Shown here one piece after another: positions 44,624 to 52,283 of a DNA stretch of 52,283 nt (position 1 is the stretch's first letter; each line of letters starts with the position of its first letter). Origin of the DNA: Planctomycetales bacterium (GTDB lineage: Bacteria; Planctomycetota; Planctomycetia; Pirellulales; Pirellulaceae); assembly GCA_020427005.1 (NCBI GenBank), contig JAGQOY010000027.1:1-52283 (forward strand), given 5' to 3'. The notes under the pieces were generated by a model. That model was not told the DNA's origin, ran no database searches, and worked only from the letters and a program-made list of their open reading frames with translations. The position numbers were made by a program, and so were the translations under genes.

Positions 44624-45580
44624 TCACCAAGCTAGCGAGTTCGGAGAAGGAGGGGTACCAAAACTTGCGAACCCGCTCCGTACTGCCCGAACGTTGATTG
44701 TTCCGTCAGCATTAAATACCAAGGGCTCATAGGTGATATAACAGGCCGGTAGCTTGTTGGACAACTGCAGCACAGCTGCTTTGGACATGGGGCAGCGCTT
44801 CAAGTTGAGCACTCGCAGTTTGTGGAGTTTTTGTAAATCAACTACACAAGCGTCTGTAACCGCCGTTCTTTCCAAGTTGAGGCTACGCAATTCAACGCAT
44901 TTGGATATATCGCGAATTGCCCGCGGGCCAACACGAGTGTGCGAAACATCCAAACTTCTTAGCTGTAGCCGCTCGACACCTGCCAGACTGTCCGTCAAAT
45001 GCGTGTGTGCAAGAGTCAAACTCTCTAATTCGCGGTGTTCGAGCAATGGCTGCAAATGCTCTCGTGTCAGCAAGGCAGTTGCTGACAGCGTTACTCTTCT
45101 GACACTCGGTAATGCACAAATAGCAGCAAGTGTTTCCTTTGGACTGGACATGGTGCGAACTCGTACTTGTAGCACGCGCATGAAGAAATCGCGTCCTAAC
45201 GATCGCATGAAAAATTGTGGCGGTTTATCCGGTGGGCCTGGAAACAAGGCTACGAAAAGACTCTCGTTAGGTTCATAGGTGATTAACGCGTTCTGGCTCG
45301 CGAGAAAATCTGCATTTCGGGCCTGAACAACACTGCTTCGAAGCTCGGCCCCAAAAATTGCCGATAGTATTGCTAGAACCGTCAATACGCTTAGCATGAA
45401 CCTAATGCTTGGCCGCCAAGACCCAAAAATGCGTTGCGAGTGACGAACTCGAGACAGTTGTGTTTTTATGTCGTGCAGATGCAGCTCGATCGACGTCAGT
45501 CGCTGGCCTAAGTCCTGCAGCTGTATCATTTGATTATTGTCTTTATGGTCCCTATTATCGGTCATGATATTGTCGTTCAT
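44624..45580 (-). CDS. Membrane-anchored leucine-rich-repeat-like protein
   Basis: 318 residues, not assigned to a known function. An N-terminal coiled region (IQLQDLGQRLTSIELHLHDIK) is followed by one transmembrane helix (about 61-79, FMLSVLTVLAILSAIFGAE), an extracytoplasmic region, and leucine-rich repeats from about 175 to 275: ELESLTLAHTHLT, QLRSLDVSHTRVG, ELRSLNLERTAVT, KLRVLNLKRCPMS. Such repeats are used for protein binding. A short C-terminal tail follows. It stands between the FAD/Fe-S dehydrogenase and another membrane protein on the same strand, with more than 220 nt on both sides. Confidence 0.75.
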   Translation of the reverse strand: MNDNIMTDNRDHKDNNQMIQLQDLGQRLTSIELHLHDIKTQLSRVRHSQRIFGSWRPSIRFMLSVLTVLAILSAIFGAELRSSVVQARNADFLASQNALITYEPNESLFVALFPGPPDKPPQFFMRSLGRDFFMRVLQVRVRTMSSPKETLAAICALPSVRRVTLSATALLTREHLQPLLEHRELESLTLAHTHLTDSLAGVERLQLRSLDVSHTRVGPRAIRDISKCVELRSLNLERTAVTDACVVDLQKLHKLRVLNLKRCPMSKAAVLQLSNKLPACYITYEPLVFNADGTINVRAVRSGFASFGTPPSPNSLAW

Positions 45581-45843
45581 GATGATTCTTCATGAGGCTA
45601 CTCATTGGCCAGCATCGCTTTCGCTTCACGCCCAGCCCTCGCGTCACCGGCACAGGCTGATTCTCGTCCGCTCACGTGTCGATACTCATTAAAACAACAA
45701 GCCCTACCCTGGGGCGTTAATCAAGTTCTGGTAATTGACCAGTTTGAAAGTGTGGTTGTCCAAACAGCTGCAACGTTGGGTGAGGATTTGCAAGTCGCTA
45801 AACGGCTTAGCTGAATGCATGCTTCAGGGGGATGCCCCGGGGT

Positions 45844-46986
45844 TCAAGTTTTCGACGGAAATAAACCCGGCAATTGATACAAATCCGCCTCAACAGGACT
45901 TTTCAATTGATCAATCAAATGGTACCGCAGCTCTTTTGGCAATAAAGGTCGGAACCTGGCGATGGCCTCTCGAACTGGGAATTTACGCAACAATCCCAGA
46001 AGCTCTTCTTGCATTTCTCGCAAATCATCTTCTTCGTATGTCTCGTAGCCGGCGAGATTGAGCGCATCGTTTAACCGATGTGCAACGTAATCGCTCAGAC
46101 TGGCCGCATGCACGATAAGCACATCCAATCCTTGCTCATACTGCTGGCAACCACGAGGAGAGAAGTCTAACAGATATTCTTCTATCGCATGCTGCCATTG
46201 GCTCTGAATATTGGCTATATCAACTGCGGTAGGTTCAATGTGCTGAGCTGCAAAAGAAGCTCGTATTTCATCTTCACTCAGACCACCTCGTTGGATTCGA
46301 AAATCCATCTCAGTGGCATGTGCCTCTTCGAAAAAATTAGCAACTCGTTCAGGTGGAATGCTTTGTGCCTTGTTATGATCAACAAGCTCCTTTGCTTCGA
46401 CCCACATACGACTTAGCAGCTCAGGGTTATCCCCTAAGTCCATCCAATAGAATTTGCCGACAGCATCATTTGGAAGTGGTACGGTAGCGGCTGGAGGATT
46501 GCATATACCCCCTCGAGTACCATCCCCTAATGAAAAGCAAAACTCAACATACGGGGTTTGATTGTCCTTATTGTTGCGAACTGCGGCAATCAGCTTCTGA
46601 TCATCCGAGAGGTACGTACGCATGACCTCACCTTCGATCTGCCGAACGCCGAAGTCGCCCACGTGGTGAAAACTGTGTGTGGTTAGCCAGTTCTCGATTC
46701 GTTGAAAAATCTCGTGATTGCCCAGTTGCCAAGACTCCAATTGAACTGGCACCACACTTATACGCATGGGTGGAACGCAGTTACTGGCGGAGACAATGCT
46801 CGAAATCTCCTCAATATTTTTCAAGTCAACAGATTGATTCAATAGCTGATCCAATTCCTGGACAGTCTCACGCAACTGTAACGTCATGCGACGTGCCAAA
46901 AATAGGTATGCAATCGCAAGCGTACAAAACGCCAAAACGACGAGGCCCCCTATGGTTGCTAGTATGCCTATTAGAAAATCAAACAC
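45844..46986 (-). CDS. Unknown single-span membrane protein
   Basis: About 380 residues. I do not recognise the family. One hydrophobic helix at the N-terminus (FLIGILATIGGLVVLAFCTLAIAYLFL) is followed by a coiled stretch (LQLRETVQELDQLLNQSVD) and a large soluble part with GNHEIFQRIENWLTTHSFHHVGDF-type motifs and acidic helices near the C-terminus (YEEDDLREMQEELLG, PLLPKELRYHLIDQL). No catalytic motif was found. GTG 46986 is chosen because AAGGA lies seven bases upstream; a TTG at 47019 has no such site. Planctomycetes have many proteins of this anchored type. Confidence 0.65.
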   Translation of the reverse strand: MFDFLIGILATIGGLVVLAFCTLAIAYLFLARRMTLQLRETVQELDQLLNQSVDLKNIEEISSIVSASNCVPPMRISVVPVQLESWQLGNHEIFQRIENWLTTHSFHHVGDFGVRQIEGEVMRTYLSDDQKLIAAVRNNKDNQTPYVEFCFSLGDGTRGGICNPPAATVPLPNDAVGKFYWMDLGDNPELLSRMWVEAKELVDHNKAQSIPPERVANFFEEAHATEMDFRIQRGGLSEDEIRASFAAQHIEPTAVDIANIQSQWQHAIEEYLLDFSPRGCQQYEQGLDVLIVHAASLSDYVAHRLNDALNLAGYETYEEDDLREMQEELLGLLRKFPVREAIARFRPLLPKELRYHLIDQLKSPVEADLYQLPGLFPSKT

Positions 46987-47394
46987 GTTGGATTCCTTAA
47001 TCCCGCAGTGCGTTAGCAACCGCCTAGACGCGAGTGGCCCGCGTTTCCATCAATTTGTAATCCAATCGCTGGTCAAGCTCCCAAGCCTCACTCATTCGAG
47101 GACTATTATTTAGACGCCACCGCACATCGCGTGGAATTTCGCACCAGCCACAATCAACTTCCCGACTCCGAGCCATAGAATTGTATCCGATGAACCTAGC
47201 CACCACTATCTCCGGTCCGTCCCTTGGTAGGGACAATAGTGTTCACAGCCAGGCCACGATCCGCAGGGACAAATTCCGTTGAGTCTGCGTCTAGAACAGT
47301 TCGATTTCCCTATGCCGATCCTGGCAGTTGCGTCGACATGGTACCGCATTTAGCAAAAGCTCGGCAAGCACTTTTTCGTGTAGAATGACTGCCT
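46987..47394. other. Spacer between divergent genes with a possible small gene and a -10-like site
   Basis: Apart from the possible small ORF at 47024-47176, no gene is seen. TAGAAT at 47381-47386 is a fair -10 for the next gene, but no -35 stands at the right distance. If it is used, transcription would begin near 47393, just before the ATG at 47395, giving an almost leaderless message or use of a later ATG. Confidence 0.4.
47024..47176 (-). CDS. Possible small protein, 50 residues
   Basis: An open frame of 50 codons from ATG 47176, extendable to TTG 47236. It lies 37 nt before the start of the unknown membrane protein on the same strand. The composition looks more coding than random: VDCGWCEIPRDVRW and MSEAWELDQRLDYKLMETRA, with two Trp and a CGWC pair. 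No ribosome site is clear and no family is recognised. The opposite strand has no better gene. It could be chance. Confidence 0.35.
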   Translation of the reverse strand: MARSREVDCGWCEIPRDVRWRLNNSPRMSEAWELDQRLDYKLMETRATRV

Positions 47395-50300
47395 ATGAAA
47401 CACGTGCCCTCCGTCCAACAAGAAATCCGCACTCCTTCGACGCAAGACCAAGCAATGCTAATGCGTAAAGCCTGTATTCTGCTTTTAGCTGTTTGCCTGC
47501 ATCTAAATGGGTTCTCAGTCGCACACTGCCAGGATAATTCAACCGATCAAGCGGATTCCGCAGACAAGGATTATTCAGGAGAATTGCCGCGTATCCCCCC
47601 CCTCACACCTCAAGAGGAATGGAAGAGTTTTGAGATTTCACCCGGCTTTGAAGCCCAGCTGATTGCCGCTGAACCGCTGACACGAGACCCGATTGCATTT
47701 GCTTTTGATTCACGCAACCGGCTGTGGGTGATTGAGATGCTCGACTATAGCGAGCAGGAGAATGAGCACTTGGGTCAAGTTGCATTGTTGACCGACGAAA
47801 ATCAAGATGGCATCATGGACAAACGATCCACGTTCGTCGACAAACTGTCTTGGCCTACCGCAATTTGGCCCTGGAAAGATGGAGTCATCGTAGCTGAGCC
47901 CCCATGGATCACCTGGTACCGTGACTTGAACCAGGATGGAAAAGCAGATGTATCCGAGAACTGGTTCGAGGGCTTTGGACGCGGCAATGTTCAGGGATTA
48001 GTGAACAGTTTGCGTTGGGGAGTTGATGGGTTCCTACATGGTGCAACCAGTAGCGCTGGAGCAGAGCTTCAATCATTGTCGAGCCCAACAGACGAAACCC
48101 ATCCAAGGCTGTCTCTGGGACGCCGCGATTTTCGAATTGATCCCTTTACAAGAACCATACAAGCGGAAACCGGGGGTGGACAACACGGCATGTGCTTCAA
48201 TGGATGGGGGGAAAAGTTTGTAACTAGCAACAGTGACCACCTGCAACAAGTGTTGGATTTGGAGCAATGGCTCAACCAGCAAGATTCTCGCGTTCCGTTT
48301 CCCCCCTTGCGCCGGAGCATTGCCACTGACGGCCCTCAAGCAGAAGTGTATCGAGCCAGTCCCATCGAACCATGGCGGATTGTACGTACTCGACTAAGAG
48401 TTTCCGGAATTGCGCCAGGACTTGTCGAGGGCGGAGGACGCCCAGCCGGCTACTTTACTGGCGCCACAGGCACTTGGGTAATGGACGCCAATTCGCCTTT
48501 CGCCGTCAATTCGAATTCCGTGGCATTTGTTTGTGATGTGGGTAGCAACCTTGTGCATCGTAAACTGATCAACGGAAATGGTCTGTTCCTATCAGGCACT
48601 CGAGTTGAACAAGGTACCGAATTCCTCCGTTCATCGGACATCTGGTTCCGGCCTGTTCAGATCGGGGACGGACCTGATGGAGCCCTTTATATCGCCGACA
48701 TGTATCGAGAGATTATTGAACATCCCAAAAGCCTTCCGCCAATGATCAAAAAGCATCTCGATTTGACCAGCGGCAGAGATCGCGGACGAATCTGGAGAGT
48801 TCGCGCATCTTCCAGCTCTCAACCCATTTTGGACGATTTGAGCCAGCTTTCAAACTCGCAATTGGTTTCTCGACTGGGAAACCCGATCGCCTGGCAACGA
48901 CTAACCTCATCGCAACTCCTGCTAGAGCGAAATGCGAAAGAAACCGCATCGGAGTTGAACCAGGCGGCCGTAGTCTGCCCCATTCCCGAGGGTCAAGTAT
49001 TGGCCATGCACCTGGCTGAGCGACTGGAAACGTTAACTGATTCGACTTTAAATCTGTTGCTGACACAACACCATCCTCGTGTACTCGAACACGCTCTGAT
49101 GATCCTAGCTTCACGAGCAGAAATCTCCGAACGTTCATTAAGCCTTATTCTGCAGATTCCGACATCAGACGTTCATGTACAACTGCGATTGGCGATGTTG
49201 GCTGCTAACTTAACCTCTACTTCAAAAAGTAAACTGCTTCGCAAACTCCTCGAAGAGCTCAACTCTGAGATAGATCCGATTGTCAAGGCCGCCATTGCCA
49301 CTGCCGCTGGCAACGAGGGCTGGAAGTTGTTAAGCCACAACTCAACAGATCCGAACCTAGGGCACTGGTTGCGGCTTTTGTTGCCAACGTGGCAACAGAA
49401 TACGGATCTAGAGTTTACGGGCTGGTTAGCAAACGAACTCCAACCTTCAAACCCTCGATTTGATGTTTGGCTCGAAACACTGGGCGACTTGCAATCTCCA
49501 ACGGATTATCGCGGTTTCACCGCATTACTAAGTCCGCAAGTCAGAGCGAATCTCGATGTGTTTATCGAGGCTAGGATTCGTTCTCTCGACGTCAACCAAC
49601 AAAGTGAGTCTGTGAGTCGACTTGCCAAATGTCTCAAACTACTGGCGGACCCAATATGGCAAGAGTTTGCTCCGAAGTGGCTAGTACCTTCACAGTCGGA
49701 AAGCCTTCAACAGGCCGTTGTAGATTGCTTGTCATGGCGCGACAGTTTGGAGTTGCACCAGATTGTGCTCGAGCAGTTTCCTGCACTATCTCCAAGTGTG
49801 CAGCAAGCTATACTGCGATCCATGAGCTCAAAGCCTGTGGCTATCAAGTCGATTGCAAATGCATTGAAAGACCGCACGCTACGAGCGTCGCTAATTCCAC
49901 CAGATATCCGCAATCGGCTGATGAATAGCTCCGATAAGGCATTAGCTACGGAACTTGACGAACTCCTGTCGGCCGTTTCCTCGAACCGCCGACAGGTCAT
50001 CGATAACTACCTGCCAATTGTTGAAGGTCCGCTAACGGCAACCGCCAGGGACGAAGGGCAAAAGACGTTTACCGCTACTTGCGCTCAATGCCATCGATTG
50101 TCGGAACAGGGAAACGACGTTGGTCCCCCACTTAAACAACTGTCTAGCAAGAGCATCGCCCAACTTCTAGAAGCCATTTTGGCTCCCAATGCAGAGGTAG
50201 ACCCCAAATATCTAAACTACACCATGCTTTTAGAAGACGAACGGGTACTTGCAGGTATTGTGCGAGATGAATCCGAATCCCAGCTTACGATAGTCGAAGC

Positions 50301-50445
50301 TGGCGGCAAGGCATACACTGTTCCCCGACGTGAAATCGTCCGCATGCGTAACTTGGGTCTGTCCCTCATGCCCGAGGGTCTAGAAGCACAGATAACGCCA
50401 GAGCAAATGCGCGATCTAATCGCGTTCCTGCGACAACATCGATAG
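47395..50445 (+). CDS. PVC-type secreted dehydrogenase-like protein with C-terminal CxxCH heme
   Basis: 1016 residues, exported. The signal peptide is MRKACILLLAVCLHLNGFSVAHCQ, so ATG 47455 or 47461 may be the real start instead of 47395, which adds some 20 polar residues. A propeller-like N-terminal domain (DPIAFAFDSRNRLWVIEM, GPDGALYIADMYREIIEHP), known in Pirellula/Verrucomicrobium genomes as a membrane-bound dehydrogenase domain, is followed by HEAT-like helical repeats (about 450-850) and a C-terminal cytochrome segment with TCAQCHRLSEQGNDVGPPL (Cys896, Cys899, His900) and GIVRDESESQLTI. It is probably a periplasmic quinoprotein-like or glucose/sorbosone-dehydrogenase-like enzyme. Family is clear; activity is not known. 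Confidence 0.9.
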   Translation: MKHVPSVQQEIRTPSTQDQAMLMRKACILLLAVCLHLNGFSVAHCQDNSTDQADSADKDYSGELPRIPPLTPQEEWKSFEISPGFEAQLIAAEPLTRDPIAFAFDSRNRLWVIEMLDYSEQENEHLGQVALLTDENQDGIMDKRSTFVDKLSWPTAIWPWKDGVIVAEPPWITWYRDLNQDGKADVSENWFEGFGRGNVQGLVNSLRWGVDGFLHGATSSAGAELQSLSSPTDETHPRLSLGRRDFRIDPFTRTIQAETGGGQHGMCFNGWGEKFVTSNSDHLQQVLDLEQWLNQQDSRVPFPPLRRSIATDGPQAEVYRASPIEPWRIVRTRLRVSGIAPGLVEGGGRPAGYFTGATGTWVMDANSPFAVNSNSVAFVCDVGSNLVHRKLINGNGLFLSGTRVEQGTEFLRSSDIWFRPVQIGDGPDGALYIADMYREIIEHPKSLPPMIKKHLDLTSGRDRGRIWRVRASSSSQPILDDLSQLSNSQLVSRLGNPIAWQRLTSSQLLLERNAKETASELNQAAVVCPIPEGQVLAMHLAERLETLTDSTLNLLLTQHHPRVLEHALMILASRAEISERSLSLILQIPTSDVHVQLRLAMLAANLTSTSKSKLLRKLLEELNSEIDPIVKAAIATAAGNEGWKLLSHNSTDPNLGHWLRLLLPTWQQNTDLEFTGWLANELQPSNPRFDVWLETLGDLQSPTDYRGFTALLSPQVRANLDVFIEARIRSLDVNQQSESVSRLAKCLKLLADPIWQEFAPKWLVPSQSESLQQAVVDCLSWRDSLELHQIVLEQFPALSPSVQQAILRSMSSKPVAIKSIANALKDRTLRASLIPPDIRNRLMNSSDKALATELDELLSAVSSNRRQVIDNYLPIVEGPLTATARDEGQKTFTATCAQCHRLSEQGNDVGPPLKQLSSKSIAQLLEAILAPNAEVDPKYLNYTMLLEDERVLAGIVRDESESQLTIVEAGGKAYTVPRREIVRMRNLGLSLMPEGLEAQITPEQMRDLIAFLRQHR

Positions 50446-50480
50446 ATGGTAATGATAGTCTTACTTGAGAGTATTGAATT

Positions 50481-51104
50481 ATGGCTTGGTTTTCGAGATT
50501 TACTCGGTTCGGTGATGTTCACTTGTGCTTCGCTCAAGAACGAAGCATTTCTTGCGGCGTCGCTTGCGTCATCATGGCGGCGTTTAAGATAAACAAACTT
50601 AGGCCAGGCGTCACGGCGATGTTTAGCGAGTCTGATATATTGGCGCGAGCGACTGCTTTGTTTGGGCCAAACCCGTTGGGAACAGCTGGGCTCAACAACC
50701 CTCAAATGGTCACGCTTCTTAATGACCCGCTTTGGAACATGCCGGGATGGTCACTTTCGACGTTACCGCCCAATCAGGTTTCGCAACGCATTATCGATCG
50801 AGTAGGCGTAGACGGGGGGTTTGGGCCCACCTTGAATGTGAAACCAGTAATCGTTGGAGTCGACTGGCATGGTGGGGGAGGACACTGGGTACTAGTTGAT
50901 ACTGTTCGACGCTTTATGGGGAGTCTTTACGCTACGGTTTGCGACCCTTGGGACGGGAGCGTGCACGTTACCAAGATAAAGCGAGGTGCAACGTTTTCTT
51001 ATGTCGGACAAGATGTAGTTGATTTCGATCTTTGGGGACAACGCAATCAATACTCCAGCCCATCCTCTGGGGGAGCACTTTTGGGTGATATCATTTGCCG
51101 TTAA
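50481..51104 (+). CDS. Papain-like cysteine peptidase candidate, no signal peptide
   Basis: 207 residues. The order Gln, Cys, His, Asp of papain-like (C39/C70-like) peptidases is visible: QERSISCGVACVIMAAF (Gln19 and Cys25, the likely oxyanion residue and nucleophile), GGGGHWVLVDTV (His135) and CDPWDGSVHV (Asp155). The family includes AvrRpt2 and bacteriocin-leader peptidases. No signal peptide or transporter partner is present, so it should be cytosolic or moved by an unusual route. It follows the heme protein by 35 nt on the same strand, yet nothing ties the two functionally. Start ATG 50481 has only a weak ribosome site. Activity is inferred from motif order, not proven. Confidence 0.68.
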   Translation: MAWFSRFTRFGDVHLCFAQERSISCGVACVIMAAFKINKLRPGVTAMFSESDILARATALFGPNPLGTAGLNNPQMVTLLNDPLWNMPGWSLSTLPPNQVSQRIIDRVGVDGGFGPTLNVKPVIVGVDWHGGGGHWVLVDTVRRFMGSLYATVCDPWDGSVHVTKIKRGATFSYVGQDVVDFDLWGQRNQYSSPSSGGALLGDIICR

Positions 51105-51322
51105 GAATCGAGTCTTCAGCACGGGACAAATTACCCGCGGAATACCTCATGGCAGAAGTATTCTTGCGTTCAGCGTGAACTCATAAGGACATGTTTCGCA
51201 CAGCAGTCTAGTCTAGTTACGCCAGAAGCAATGGATGATGACATCGAAAAACGAAATTAGTTATGACAGCACCATATATGATTTGTCGCTTATAAACCAT
51301 TTCAAGCTCCTTGCGGTTCGAC

Positions 51323-52102
51323 TTATCGCATGCAGCCTAACATTTGCTGCTGTAGCTGCGGAGAACTGGTGGCTACAAACTGGGGATTCCACAAGTCAAA
51401 ATGTCCTCCTGATAGCGACGTGAATAGGACTCCAGCCTGCTTGGCTATCAAATAGCCGGCAGCCACATCCCAGGTCTTAACACTGGTGGCCCAATAAGCG
51501 TCTAGACAACCCTCTGCTAAATAACAGAGGTTGAGGGCAGCAGAACCGAGCCGACGAAGTGAACGGCTGCGTTCAAGAACATTTAGGAAATGTCCGACTT
51601 CTGGATCCTCACGCCGAACTCCCGGACGAAAACTGCAACAAACCATCGCGTTTCCAATTTCTGTACATTTGCTAGACGCAATGGGTCTACCATCCCGACG
51701 GGGAACTCCCTCCTCCGAACATGCATACATGACATCTGAAAGCGGATCGTAGACTACGCCAAGTTTCACATTGTCGCGATCTACTAGAGCTATAGATACA
51801 GAAAAACTAGGCAACCGATGCACAAAATTGGCTGTACCATCCAATGGATCGACGATCCAAACGGGTTTGCCGCAAGCAAGTGCCTCAATCCTTAATTCTT
51901 CGCTTGACTCTTCGCCTACGAAGGCATAGCCCGGAAATCGAATGGTCAGCAAAGATTGGATGGCTTTCTGAGACGCCAAATCGGCATCGGTGACTAGATC
52001 TGCAGGAGCTTTCTCTCGTACGGACGCTTTTCCCAAACGCTCCATCAATATCTTGCCGCCGACACGGGCGGCCTCACATGCCGTTTCTAACGCAGACTGC
52101 AT
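51323..52102 (-). CDS. Inositol monophosphatase family protein
   Basis: 259 residues, the usual size. The metal-site motifs are present: GEES (63-66), WIVDPLDGTANF (85-90 DPLDGT) and KTWDVAAGYLIAKQAG. The family removes phosphate from inositol phosphates, histidinol phosphate, 3'-phosphoadenosine 5'-phosphate or fructose bisphosphate; SuhB-type roles in transcription also occur. The sequence does not settle which. Start ATG 52102. It is transcribed alone; the downstream gap to the peptidase gene holds no recognised gene. Confidence 0.92.
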   Translation of the reverse strand: MQSALETACEAARVGGKILMERLGKASVREKAPADLVTDADLASQKAIQSLLTIRFPGYAFVGEESSEELRIEALACGKPVWIVDPLDGTANFVHRLPSFSVSIALVDRDNVKLGVVYDPLSDVMYACSEEGVPRRDGRPIASSKCTEIGNAMVCCSFRPGVRREDPEVGHFLNVLERSRSLRRLGSAALNLCYLAEGCLDAYWATSVKTWDVAAGYLIAKQAGVLFTSLSGGHFDLWNPQFVATSSPQLQQQMLGCMR

Positions 52103-52241
52103 TCCACACTCAGTAGATAATTCAGTAAGAGGTAAGGTTGGTTTTTTGGAAAATATCTGCCAACCCTTTTTGACAATTACACGCGACCGGGACTAGCAGG
52201 CTGCTGAAAAAGTCGATTTGCAAAATCTTGTGGACGATTAG

Positions 52242-52283
52242 TAACCCGAAGCGTCAGCGAGGGAATGTGCCCAGCCCCTCGCT
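52242..52283. repeat. REP-like inverted repeat cut by the window edge
   Basis: AGCGAGGG (52256-52263) is inverted as CCCTCGCT (52276-52283) across a 12-nt loop. The left arm continues outward as AACCCGAAGCGTC, so the true stem may be longer beyond the edge. The arm resembles short intergenic palindromes common in planctomycete genomes. Just before it, CAGGCTGCTGAAAAAGTC (52197-52214) resembles ends of some insertion sequences, but no transposase is in view. Confidence 0.5.

Noticed and set aside
45605..45814. Plus-strand frame with a signal-peptide-like beginning (Ala/Ser-rich)
   Set aside because: No ribosome site, no hydrophobic core and no recognisable domain; both neighbours are on the other strand.
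51235..51423. Plus-strand frame of 62 codons with a hydrophobic stretch
   Set aside because: Its second half lies antisense to the end of the inositol-monophosphatase gene and the start context is weak; the first part alone is too short to support.

Overview
The window almost certainly comes from a planctomycete of the Pirellula/Rhodopirellula type. The best evidence is two pairs of secreted DUF1549/DUF1553 cytochrome-like proteins with Tat-exported DUF1501 proteins, a large secreted protein with a C-terminal CxxCH heme site of the Pirellula/Verrucomicrobium kind, a sensor kinase with a periplasmic propeller, and mixed ATG/GTG/TTG starts. No rRNA, tRNA, CRISPR array, phage module or complete insertion sequence was recognised. 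It reads as a chromosomal region with several tight operons and a few lineage-specific genes.

Left part (1-8.4 kb): the end of a photolyase-related gene meets a minus-strand operon of a FAD oxidoreductase, a DUF1365 protein, a cyclopropane-fatty-acid-synthase-like enzyme, a second such methyltransferase and a DUF1295 membrane protein. A sigma-70 family factor is transcribed divergently from it, followed by a membrane-anchored thioredoxin-fold protein. Related gene sets in proteobacteria belong to light and singlet-oxygen regulons and to methylated or furan fatty-acid synthesis, so this is probably a photo-oxidative lipid-modification module.

8.4-14.4 kb: an orphan small protein, then a signalling cluster with a FixJ-type response regulator, a stand-alone receiver and a 1084-residue histidine kinase with an exported propeller sensor.

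14.4-22.2 kb, plus strand: all products appear exported. They are an SGNH hydrolase, a protein built of two copies of an A-B repeat, a DUF1549/DUF1553 protein, a DUF1501 protein, and a metallopeptidase-like protein whose N-terminus resembles the VHL beta domain. A repeat-rich spacer with nested hairpins follows (22.26-22.40 kb).

22.8-31.9 kb: a metallophosphoesterase overlaps a GT39-like membrane glycosyltransferase. A convergent minus-strand operon encodes a DUF1549/DUF1553 protein, a DUF1501 protein, an RsmC-like methyltransferase and a lone cytochrome oxidase subunit III. A dienelactone hydrolase comes next.

31.9-41.0 kb: an NRAMP-like transporter without the usual metal motif, alanine dehydrogenase, a dicarboxylate/amino-acid symporter, a bestrophin, then a molybdopterin operon (moaD, moaE, moaA, a cysteine desulfurase, a YkgJ-type cysteine-cluster protein) in which the desulfurase may supply sulfur to MoaD.

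41.3-52.3 kb: a 1038-residue FAD/Fe-S dehydrogenase, two membrane-anchored proteins of unknown role, the large heme protein, a cytosolic papain-like cysteine peptidase candidate, an inositol-monophosphatase-family enzyme and a hairpin repeat cut by the right edge.
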